From: Myxococcus llanfairpwllgwyngyllgogerychwyrndrobwllllantysiliogogogochensis
GTDB taxonomy: Bacteria; Myxococcota; Myxococcia; Myxococcales; Myxococcaceae
DNA: 64,000 nt
Reading direction: 5' to 3'
NCBI RefSeq assembly: GCF_006636215.1
Contig: NZ_VIFM01000033.1
Location: 1 to 64,000 of the forward strand
Part shown: positions 16,784 to 23,769 of the stretch, one piece after another
Position numbering within the stretch: the first letter of the stretch is position 1
How the letters are laid out: each line of letters begins with the position of its first letter
Translations under genes and position numbers: made by a program
Notes under the pieces: model-generated
What the model saw: the letters and a program-made list of their open reading frames with translations, nothing else
The model's database searches: none
What the model was told of the DNA's origin: nothing

Positions 16784-17550
16784 GGCAGCTCCTTGGGCAG
16801 CGCGCGCACGGCATGTCGGGTGCCGGGCAGCGGCGTGAGTGACGGTGGGAAGTCTGACTCTCGCGCCGCCTGTTCCAGCCAGCGATGGATGGCCTCTGGC
16901 GACGGTGCATCACGGGCGTCGGCCGCGAGCACCACCACCAGCGCCTCCTGCTCGGGGGCGTCATCCAGCTCCAGGCTCCCGGGCAACACCCACCGCCCCG
17001 GCAGCATGGACAACGTGCCACCCGTGGCCGGAAAACCCTGGAGCGGAGTGACGCGGCCACGCTCACTCACCGCCAGCACATAGAGCGCGCCCCCCTCCAC
17101 GTCCTCCACCTCCACGCGAACCCTGTCGCCGGAACGCAGCACCGCGCCAGGCCCCTGCTCGAAGACGACCTCGCCTCGCTTGACGAGCACCCGCGCGGTG
17201 AGGCCACCGCGCACGCGCACCCGCTCCACCTCCTGGAGCGAATGTAGCCGTGGCAGCACCGCCGCCAGCACCACGCCGAGCACCAGCACGGGCTGGCTCC
17301 AGCGCCAGAGCATCCGCCAGCGGCTCGGACGAGGGGCCTCCAGACGCGCGCGCACCGGCCCGAAGGGACGCACGAGGGCGAAGGCCGCCTTCTCCGCCCG
17401 TCGCTCGCGCAGGTGCGCGGCCAGCGCGGGCGAGGCCCTGGCCGCCTCCTCCACGTGACGAGCCTCTTCCGGAGAGAGCTCGTCACACAGGTAGCGCTCC
17501 ACCAGGAGGTCCGGCACGCCCGGGAAGTGAGGAATGGATGAGGTGCTCAT
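16780..17550 (-). CDS. anti-sigma-like membrane protein with DUF4384-like periplasmic domain
   Basis: A 256-residue single-pass protein. The cytoplasmic part (1-80) resembles the N-terminus of anti-sigma factors (LLVERYLCDELSPEEARHVE) but lacks the zinc-binding Cys/His set. A membrane segment WSQPVLVLGVVLAAVLP lies near 84-100, and the outer part (105-256) resembles the DUF4384 fold found next to secreted caspases. It starts in an ATGA overlap with the sigma gene and ends in a TTGA overlap with the caspase gene, so all three are translationally coupled. The likely role is to hold the sigma factor and sense an envelope signal; this is inferred from context. Confidence 0.8.
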   Translation of the reverse strand: MSTSSIPHFPGVPDLLVERYLCDELSPEEARHVEEAARASPALAAHLRERRAEKAAFALVRPFGPVRARLEAPRPSRWRMLWRWSQPVLVLGVVLAAVLPRLHSLQEVERVRVRGGLTARVLVKRGEVVFEQGPGAVLRSGDRVRVEVEDVEGGALYVLAVSERGRVTPLQGFPATGGTLSMLPGRWVLPGSLELDDAPEQEALVVVLAADARDAPSPEAIHRWLEQAARESDFPPSLTPLPGTRHAVRALPKELP

Positions 17551-18098
17551 GCGGAGGCCGCTCCCTTTCGCGGCTCAGGACGGGGGGCGACTTCCAGCAG
17601 CCGCCGTGCGGTGTCGAAGAAGGCCTGGAGCTTGCGCTGCACCGTTTTGCGCGAGACGTCGAGCAGCGTGGCGATCTGCTCCTGCTCCAACTCGTCGATG
17701 AAGCGGTGGGCCACGATGCGCTGGACGTCCTCCGGACAGTGGGCGAGGACGCGTCTCACCAGGTCCGCATCCACCAGGAGCCGCTCCAGCGTGGCCTCTG
17801 GGGAAGCGTGGGCGTCCGGAAGCGGAGCCAGTCGCGTCAGCGCGCTGGTGACCTCCGTGCGGCGGCGACGCAGCACCGAGAAGCACTGTCGGTCCGCCAC
17901 GGTGAGCAACCACGACAAGGCAGAGCCGGCGGCGCGGAGCTGCGTCAGGTTCGCGTGGGCGCGCAGGAACACCTCCTGCGTCGAGTCCCAGGCCAGCGCG
18001 TCGTCGCCAAGCAAGCGCAGGCAACGCCGGTGCACGGCCTCACCGTAGCGACGGTAGTAGCCCTCGGTCTGCTCGACCTCATTCACTGGCTCGCGCAC
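17547..18098 (-). CDS. ECF-type RNA polymerase sigma factor
   Basis: A 183-residue sigma factor with only regions 2 and 4. Region 2 contains LAWDSTQEVFLRAH and SWLLTVADRQCFSVLRRRRT near 35-82; region 4 is the helix-turn-helix EQEQIATLLDVSRKTVQRKL near 136-155. The start is a GTG at 18098, preceded by TGAGGTCC. It is first in the coupled cassette sigma / anti-sigma-like / caspase. A possible ECF-type promoter for it lies at 18193-18217. Confidence 0.92.
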   Translation of the reverse strand: MREPVNEVEQTEGYYRRYGEAVHRRCLRLLGDDALAWDSTQEVFLRAHANLTQLRAAGSALSWLLTVADRQCFSVLRRRRTEVTSALTRLAPLPDAHASPEATLERLLVDADLVRRVLAHCPEDVQRIVAHRFIDELEQEQIATLLDVSRKTVQRKLQAFFDTARRLLEVAPRPEPRKGAASA

Positions 18099-18192
18099 GC
18101 AAGGACCTCACCCTGGGCCGACACCTGCCCCCACAGTCAGTCTCGCCCGGCGCGGGCGTCGGGGGAGGCTCGACCCACGAAGCGAGACGCAT

Positions 18193-18217
18193 GACCCTCA
18201 TTCCGTGGGACATTTCC
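18193..18217 (-). promoter_or_regulatory. possible autoregulated ECF promoter for the caspase cassette
   Basis: On the minus strand GGAAAT (18212-18217) and GTC (18193-18195) are separated by 16 bp, the geometry of ECF -35 (GGAAC-like) and -10 (GTC) elements. It lies about 95 bp before the sigma gene start. Confidence 0.35.
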
Positions 18218-18303
18218 CGAGCCCATTCTTCTCGGCTTGACGGGAAGCAGACGGCTCGTTCCAGGCGGGCGGGCCTCACCGGCCACCCTCGGCGGAATCC
18301 TCC

Positions 18304-19311
18304 ATGACCCGGTATGCCAATACGCAGGTGATGTGCGCCGTCTGCGCCAGCGTGAGCGAGCAGCGCACCCTCCAGTGTGTCACGAGCTTCGAACGCCCCG
18401 ACCTCGATGGCCGCCCCTCCGAGATGGCGCGGTCGACCATGGACACCTGGGTCGAGAGGTGTCCCTCCTGTGGCTACTGCGCGGCGAGCCTCGCGAAGGC
18501 CCACCCCAGTGCCCGGGAGGTGGTCCCGTCGGAGGCGTACCGCGCGCGACTTCACCATCCGGAGGCGCCGGTTCTGCTCAACCAGTTCCTGTGCCTGGCG
18601 CTCCTCCATGACGCGGAGGGGCTCGCGCGAGACTCCGCCGCGGTCCGAACGCATGCCGCATGGGTGGCGGATGATGCGGGCCTGGAAGCGCTCGCCCGAC
18701 GCTGTCGCTCCGAAGCGGCCGACCTGCTCCTGAATGCGCCCCCGCTCAAACATTGGGAAGACCGCGAGGACCCTGATTGGCGAGGCTGGCGTGGCGTCCG
18801 ATTGGTGGATGTGTTGCGCCGCTCGGGCCGTGGCGAAGAAGCGCTGCGTGAGGTGGACCGCGTCCGCCAGGTGGGAGCGTCCTCGCTCGTGAAGCAACTG
18901 CTGGCGTTCGAGAGTGCCGCCATCGCACGGGGCGACACGGGCCGGCACACCGTCGACGAAGGACTGGGGCTTCCCCTCCCCCTGGAGCGCCGGCCCACCG
19001 ATGACCCGCTCCTCCAATATCTGGTCGACAACTACCGCCGACTCTTGACGGACACGGAGGAGAAGGCCGCGCGGATGGAGACCTTCAACACCGAAGAGGG
19101 GCCACGCTGGGCCACGGACCAACCGGAGATTCTCGCGCTGCTCACCGAGGGGAAGGCGGGGCTGGGCCGTGCCCTGGAGCGCAGACTCCTCGCGGACCAT
19201 CCGGACAAGGTCGTCATCAACCGCTGTTCGAAGTGTGGTGCCCTCGCGCGGACGGCCAAGGCCCGCCAGTGCCGCGTGTGCCCACACACCTGGAGAGAGA
19301 CACCTCGCTGA
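18304..19311 (+). CDS. zinc-ribbon protein of unknown function
   Basis: A 335-residue cytoplasmic protein. Two CxxC pairs near the start (VMCAVCAS at 9-16 and RCPSCGYC near 52-59) and two near the end (NRCSKCGALA and QCRVCPHTW) could form two zinc ribbons. Between them is an alpha-helical, TPR-like region rich in Leu, Ala and Arg. The N-terminal part recalls DUF2225, a family of unknown function, but I am not certain of the match. It is divergent from the ECF cassette and followed by the convergent TetR gene 10 bp away. There is a GGCGGAATCC sequence before the ATG. Confidence 0.75.
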   Translation: MTRYANTQVMCAVCASVSEQRTLQCVTSFERPDLDGRPSEMARSTMDTWVERCPSCGYCAASLAKAHPSAREVVPSEAYRARLHHPEAPVLLNQFLCLALLHDAEGLARDSAAVRTHAAWVADDAGLEALARRCRSEAADLLLNAPPLKHWEDREDPDWRGWRGVRLVDVLRRSGRGEEALREVDRVRQVGASSLVKQLLAFESAAIARGDTGRHTVDEGLGLPLPLERRPTDDPLLQYLVDNYRRLLTDTEEKAARMETFNTEEGPRWATDQPEILALLTEGKAGLGRALERRLLADHPDKVVINRCSKCGALARTAKARQCRVCPHTWRETPR

Positions 19312-19321
19312 GGCGGGCCCG

Positions 19322-19975
19322 TCATGCTCCCCGCGCGCGCGTCCGTGAGCGCGCCGGGGCCGCCCGGCGAAGGTAGCGGTCGAGCAGGCACACCACCTCA
19401 CTGGCGAAGTCAGGCCGGTCCAGCAGCTCCGGTCTCGAAGTGGCCGCCTCGTGAATCACCGCGTGCAGCGTCACCCGGACGAAGAAGGCCGCGAGCGGCA
19501 GGTCCGTCACATTGCGCACGAACGGCGCCAGCACCTCCCTCCAGAACCGGTCCACCTGCGCATCCGGCACCTCCGAGGGAGCCCGGGCCGAGCGCGGCAG
19601 CTCCTCGGAGAAGATTCGGTGCAGCTCCGGCGCCACGCGGTGCTCGGCGATGGCCCCCTCCACCACGAGCTCGAGCACGCGCGGAAGCGTCTTCTGCGCC
19701 CGCAGCGCGGAGATGGCCCCCTGCATCCCCTCCCGTGACTTCGCGACATGTCGCCGCTGGAGTTCCACCACGATGGCTTCCTTGTTGGGGAAGTACTGGT
19801 AGAGCGAGGCGATGTTCACCCCGGCCCGCTCCGCCACGCGGTTGGTGGTGAAGCCCTCCCAGCCCTCGCGGACCAGAATGTAAGTCGCCGCTTGCAGAAT
19901 CGCGTCGACCGTCGCGACGGAGCGGTCCTGCTTCGGCTGTTTGCGGGGAGAGGTCCTGGGCTTTCGCGCGGCCAT
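19322..19975 (-). CDS. TetR-family transcriptional regulator
   Basis: A 217-residue regulator. The N-terminal DNA-binding domain (about 20-70) has AILQAATYILVREGWEGF and the recognition region VAERAGVNIASLYQYFPNKE, both typical of TetR. The C-terminal ligand domain is unassigned. It is divergent from a nitroreductase-like gene, and the 55-bp gap holds an 11-bp inverted repeat (19988-20022), the likely operator for both genes. The ATG at 19975 is chosen over far-upstream frames that would overlap the divergent gene. Confidence 0.9.
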   Translation of the reverse strand: MAARKPRTSPRKQPKQDRSVATVDAILQAATYILVREGWEGFTTNRVAERAGVNIASLYQYFPNKEAIVVELQRRHVAKSREGMQGAISALRAQKTLPRVLELVVEGAIAEHRVAPELHRIFSEELPRSARAPSEVPDAQVDRFWREVLAPFVRNVTDLPLAAFFVRVTLHAVIHEAATSRPELLDRPDFASEVVCLLDRYLRRAAPARSRTRARGA

Positions 19976-19987
19976 CGCTGGGTCCTG

Positions 19988-20022
19988 AATGCAAGTTGTG
20001 AATCCAAGCTCCAACTTACATT
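19988..20022. promoter_or_regulatory. inverted-repeat operator between tetR-like and nitroreductase genes
   Basis: AATGCAAGTTG (19988-19998) and CAACTTACATT (20012-20022) are inverted copies matching at 10 of 11 positions, centred in the 55-bp divergent gap. Such palindromes are the usual binding sites of TetR dimers, and here one site could control both directions. Confidence 0.75.
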
Positions 20023-20030
20023 CTTGACAC

Positions 20031-20762
20031 ATGACAGACCAGACCCATACCGAGCCTCGCTGGAGCCACTTCTGCGAGGTCAACGAGCACCGCCGCGCCA
20101 TCCGCGATTTCGATGGAGCCCCCCTCCTGGACGAAGACGTGCGCGCGGTGTTGCAGGCCGCGCTGCTGGCGCCGTCGAGCGGCAACCTCCAGCCCTATGA
20201 GCTGCACTGGCTGCGGGACACGGACCTGAAGCAGCGAGTGGCGGAGGCCTGCCACGCCCAACGCGCGGCCCGGTCCGCGTCGACGCTGGTCGTCGTCGCC
20301 GCCAGCAGGCGCATCGGCCTCAGGACAGCGGCGCGGCAGCTTCAGCACGTCGAGCACGCCACGGACCTGGATGCCCGGTCCAGGACCTACCACCTGGGAC
20401 AGGTCCGCAAGTTCACGCGCTTCCTGAAGCTGGCCCCGCTGCTGCTCTGGACGCCGATGCGCGCCCTGCTGTCGCTGCTGAATCCCGTGCACTCGCTCCT
20501 GCCCATTGGCACGTCGGGCATGCGCAACTGGGCGGCGCGCAGCGGCATCTACGCGGCTCAGACGCTCATGCTGGCCGCGTCCGCGCGCGGCCTGGACTCG
20601 TGCCCCATGGAAGGCTTCGACGCCCCCAAGGTCGCCAAGGCGCTGGGGCTGCCGCGCGGCACGGTGATTCCGATTGTCATCGCCCTGGGCCATCGCAGCG
20701 CGGACGCACGCCTGGAGCCGCGCTGGCGCAGGGCGCTCACGGACGCGGTCATCGAGCACTGA
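20031..20762 (+). CDS. nitroreductase-family protein
   Basis: A 243-residue FMN-dependent oxidoreductase fold. The N-terminal EHRRAIRDFDGAPLLDEDV and LLAPSSGNLQPYEL (near 18-58) are the FMN-binding start; the C-terminal RSGIYAAQTLMLAASARGLDSCPMEGFD and LPRGTVIPIVIALGHR complete the family pattern. An unusual Leu-rich insert LKLAPLLLWTPMRALLSLLN near 125-145 may form the dimer or a membrane-facing lid. It likely reduces nitro or quinone compounds, and a TetR regulator next door suggests induction by such a compound. No ribosome-binding site precedes the ATG, so translation may be leaderless. Confidence 0.88.
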   Translation: MTDQTHTEPRWSHFCEVNEHRRAIRDFDGAPLLDEDVRAVLQAALLAPSSGNLQPYELHWLRDTDLKQRVAEACHAQRAARSASTLVVVAASRRIGLRTAARQLQHVEHATDLDARSRTYHLGQVRKFTRFLKLAPLLLWTPMRALLSLLNPVHSLLPIGTSGMRNWAARSGIYAAQTLMLAASARGLDSCPMEGFDAPKVAKALGLPRGTVIPIVIALGHRSADARLEPRWRRALTDAVIEH

Positions 20763-20855
20763 AGCTGTCCCACCGCGTCCTCCGCGAGCAGGCGGGGCAC
20801 CGGGCCTCGCCCCTCCGTCGCTCCTAGCTTCAAGAAGAGACGCTGGAGGTGCGTC

Positions 20856-22046
20856 ATGCCCAATCCCCACACCCTGTTGAGCAGCCCGGAGCTGATTGCC
20901 CGGCACATCATCGAATACGGCGCCACGGTGGACGAGCAGCCACTGGAGGCGACGGCCCTTCCCAGAGGCCCCCTGCCCGCCGAGGTGGCCCTGGGGCTGA
21001 CCTGGCCCACGGGCCTGGAGCCGCGTCCCCGACGACTGCCGACCACACCCGACCCCGGCGCCGCGCTTCCGCAGGCCGACTACCTGGTCGTCACGTGGAC
21101 GGTCGCCGAAGTGGAGGCCCTGGCGGACACCCTCACCCCGGGCGTGCGGCGCACCGCCTGGTACCCGTACGACAGGAACTTCCAGAGCCATTACCAGCCG
21201 CTCATCCGCAAGTCGGCGCCCGCCCAGCGCGTGCAGCGCCTGGGAAGCTGGTTCCTCACCGACATCGGTGGCCGGAGCGTGCTGTGCTTCAAGTCGGAGC
21301 TGCACCTCAACCAGGACGGCGTGCGCACCGGCGTCGGCACCGCGACGCTGCCGGTGAAGGACCTGTTCCACCAACTGCTGCGAGAGGTGAAGCCTCGCAT
21401 GGCCATCACCGTGGGAACCGCCGGAGCGACGTTCGCGGACCACGAGCTGGGCGACGTCATCGTCACCCGCGCCGCCCGCTTCCGACTCTCCCAGGAGTTC
21501 CGCAACGAACCCTTCAACGACAAGACCTATCGCTGCGAGATGGACGTCCCCACCCGCTTCTTCGACGACGCGGAGCGGCTGATGGCCCAGCACGCGCCAC
21601 AGCTCGGCGAGCCGGACTTCGGGCCGCCCACCAAGCGCTACGCCTTCGACGGACCCTTGCTCCAGGGCCCCCGCAACTCCCCCGACATCAAGCTCGATGG
21701 CAGGGACCTGCCCGCCTTCCACCCCATCCTCACCACGGACTTCTTCGAGTTCGGCACCTCGCGAAACGGCCTGGAAGCCGTTGGCGCGGGTGTGGAGATG
21801 GGGGACGCGGTGCTCGGCATGGTGGCGGAGGAGCTGGGTAACACCGCACCCCTGTGGCTCGTCATCCGCAACGCCTCCGACCCTCAAATCAACGGAGACC
21901 TGCCGGATGCGCCCAGCCGGCTCGACATGCAGGCGCACTGGGCCGTCTGGTACTACGAGGCCTACGGGTACTGGACCAGCGTCAGCAGCGCGCTCGCCAC
22001 CTGGGCGGTCATCGCCGGGCAGACAGCCCCCGGGGTACGACACTGA
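20856..22046 (+). CDS. nucleoside-phosphorylase-superfamily protein
   Basis: A 396-residue protein with a good GGAGGTGCGTC ribosome-binding site. The second half shows the phosphorylase/MTA-SAH nucleosidase pattern: MAITVGTAGATFADHELGDV near 182-201 and, later, GAGVEMGDAVLGMVAEEL with VIRNASDPQI near 310-348, which supply the ribose- and base-binding residues of the fold. The first 90 residues are not typical, and the protein is about 100 residues longer than housekeeping phosphorylases. It may cleave nucleosides or nucleotide signals; the substrate cannot be told from sequence. It lies alone between a nitroreductase and a surface lipoprotein gene. Confidence 0.72.
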   Translation: MPNPHTLLSSPELIARHIIEYGATVDEQPLEATALPRGPLPAEVALGLTWPTGLEPRPRRLPTTPDPGAALPQADYLVVTWTVAEVEALADTLTPGVRRTAWYPYDRNFQSHYQPLIRKSAPAQRVQRLGSWFLTDIGGRSVLCFKSELHLNQDGVRTGVGTATLPVKDLFHQLLREVKPRMAITVGTAGATFADHELGDVIVTRAARFRLSQEFRNEPFNDKTYRCEMDVPTRFFDDAERLMAQHAPQLGEPDFGPPTKRYAFDGPLLQGPRNSPDIKLDGRDLPAFHPILTTDFFEFGTSRNGLEAVGAGVEMGDAVLGMVAEELGNTAPLWLVIRNASDPQINGDLPDAPSRLDMQAHWAVWYYEAYGYWTSVSSALATWAVIAGQTAPGVRH

Positions 22047-22079
22047 AGGCAGTCCATCTCCCGAGATGACCTGGCGCGT

Positions 22080-22101
22080 AGGGCGGTAAGCTCCCCGCCC
22101 T
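22080..22101 (+). terminator. hairpin between phosphorylase-like and collagen-like genes
   Basis: AGGGCGG (22080-22086) pairs with CCGCCCT (22095-22101), 8-nt loop, 34 bp after the stop codon. There is no T-run, and the hairpin also sits just 20 bp before the next start, so it may instead affect that gene's leader. Confidence 0.4.
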
Positions 22102-22120
22102 ATCTGCCTGGAGGCATCGA

Positions 22121-23620
22121 ATGAAGGTCGGGACGTGGCTGGCCGCGCTGGGAGTCGTCTTCGCCGGCCTGGGCTGTGGTGGGTCCGATGGTGTGAACGG
22201 CGCGCAGGGCGGCCAGGGACTCCAGGGGCCCCAAGGCGCGGCGGGGCCTCAAGGCGTCGCGGGACCCCAGGGCGTCGCGGGGCCTCAAGGTCCCATTGGC
22301 CCCGTGGGCCCATCCTGGCAGGTGGGGACAGGGTTGGAGCTGAAGGACGATGTCCTGAGCCTCCGGTACGGAGACGAAGCCACCGCCCCCGTGCCGAGCA
22401 GCGACCCGCGCCTCACCGATGCGCGCCAGCCCCTGCCGGGCAGCACCAACTACATCCAGAATGGCGTCCTCGCCCAGGACGCCTCCTTCTCGCTGTCGGG
22501 CACGGGCACCACGCGCGGGCGGATGACGACGCGCTCCGACCTGCTCGTCGATGCGGCGACGGCCATCGCCACGCCCACGTCCCTCCTGAAGCTCCAGAAC
22601 ACGACGTCGGACGGCGTGAGCTGGACCGCGTTCCCCCTCTTCACCGTGGACTCCGCCGGTGGGCTGCTGGTGCGAGGCGAGCAGGGCCAGGGCAAGCTCC
22701 CCATGACGGGCAAGGGAGCCCGCCTCATGTGGGCGCCCCACAAGGGGGCCTTCCGCGCGGGCAACGCCGACACCCAGTGGGATGAGAGCGGCGTCGGGTT
22801 GTTCTCCTGGGCGGGCGGCACCCTCTCCACCGCCAGCGGCAGAGCATCATTCGCCATGGGTGAGAGCTGCATCGCGAGCGGCGAGACCTCGACGTGCCTG
22901 GGCAAGTCCAGCAGTGCCAATGGGGCCAGCAGCGTGGCCCTGGGCCTTTCGAACAGCTCAAGCGGCCTTGGGGCCTTCTCCGGGGGACTCTTGAACGTCG
23001 CCTTCGGCCAGGGCGCCGTGGCCCTGGGCTCGGGCGTCACGGCGAACGCCGACTACAGCATCGCCCTCGGTCAAGCGGCGTCGACGAACGGCTACACTGG
23101 CTCGTTCATCTGGGGAGACCAGTCGACGGTCGCCGTCATCAACAACACCGCCAAAAACCAGTTCATGGTGCGCGCCGCGGGTGGCATCCGCCTGCGCGTC
23201 ACCGCGGACGCCAGCGCGGGCTGCGACCTGGCGCCGGGCGGCGGCGACTTCACCTGTACGTCGGACCGGAACCAGAAGGAGGGCTTCCGGAACGTCGACG
23301 GCGAGCAACTGCTGGCGAAGGTCTCCGAGCTGCCCATCTCGACCTGGCGCTACAAGCAGGAGCAGTCCGATGTGCGGCATCTGGGCCCCATGGCACAGGA
23401 CTTCCGGGCGGCCTTCGGCCTGGGCGCGGACGACACGAGCATCGGCATGCTCGATATTGGCGGCGTGAATCTGGCCGCCATCAAGGCGCTGGAGGTCCGC
23501 ACGCGGGAGCTGCGCGAGAAGACCGCCGAGGTCGACACCCTCAAGGCCGAGCTGGCCGAGCTGAAGCGCGGTCTGTCGCGCCTGGAAGCCGCCGTCCACG
23601 CACAGGCCGCGCGCCCGTAG
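22121..23620 (+). CDS. surface lipoprotein with collagen-like stem, YadA-type head repeats and C-terminal S74 chaperone
   Basis: A 499-residue protein with a lipobox (FAGLGC, Cys near 19). Residues 27-64 are Gly-X-Y collagen-like triplets (GPQGVAGPQG). A middle region from about 235 to 330 repeats the pattern seen in trimeric-autotransporter heads, for example SVALGLSNSSSG and AVALGSGVTANADYSIALGQ. Residues 385-440 hold an endosialidase-type intramolecular chaperone (Peptidase_S74; TSDRNQKEGFRNV, then LGPMAQDFRAAFG), with a terminal coiled coil (REKTAEVDTLKAELAELK). All four parts imply a trimer anchored to the membrane like a fibre. Such chaperones usually cleave themselves off after folding. 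Confidence 0.85.
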   Translation: MKVGTWLAALGVVFAGLGCGGSDGVNGAQGGQGLQGPQGAAGPQGVAGPQGVAGPQGPIGPVGPSWQVGTGLELKDDVLSLRYGDEATAPVPSSDPRLTDARQPLPGSTNYIQNGVLAQDASFSLSGTGTTRGRMTTRSDLLVDAATAIATPTSLLKLQNTTSDGVSWTAFPLFTVDSAGGLLVRGEQGQGKLPMTGKGARLMWAPHKGAFRAGNADTQWDESGVGLFSWAGGTLSTASGRASFAMGESCIASGETSTCLGKSSSANGASSVALGLSNSSSGLGAFSGGLLNVAFGQGAVALGSGVTANADYSIALGQAASTNGYTGSFIWGDQSTVAVINNTAKNQFMVRAAGGIRLRVTADASAGCDLAPGGGDFTCTSDRNQKEGFRNVDGEQLLAKVSELPISTWRYKQEQSDVRHLGPMAQDFRAAFGLGADDTSIGMLDIGGVNLAAIKALEVRTRELREKTAEVDTLKAELAELKRGLSRLEAAVHAQAARP

Positions 23621-23703
23621 CCATCCGGACTTGCGCCACGGCACGCGGCCCTGGAGCCGTCCGCACCGTGGCACCCAGGCTCCACCACCGCTGGAGCGAC
23701 GAA

Positions 23704-23740
23704 GGGCCTCCCGACTCCATGGAGGGAGCACGGGAGGCCC
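23704..23740. terminator. bidirectional terminator between convergent lipoprotein genes
   Basis: GGGCCTCCCG (23704-23713) pairs perfectly with CGGGAGGCCC (23731-23740). It sits midway between the convergent stops at 23620 and 23770. Confidence 0.75.
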
Positions 23741-23769
23741 TGTTCAACCCCGGTGTCGCGATGCCGGGA

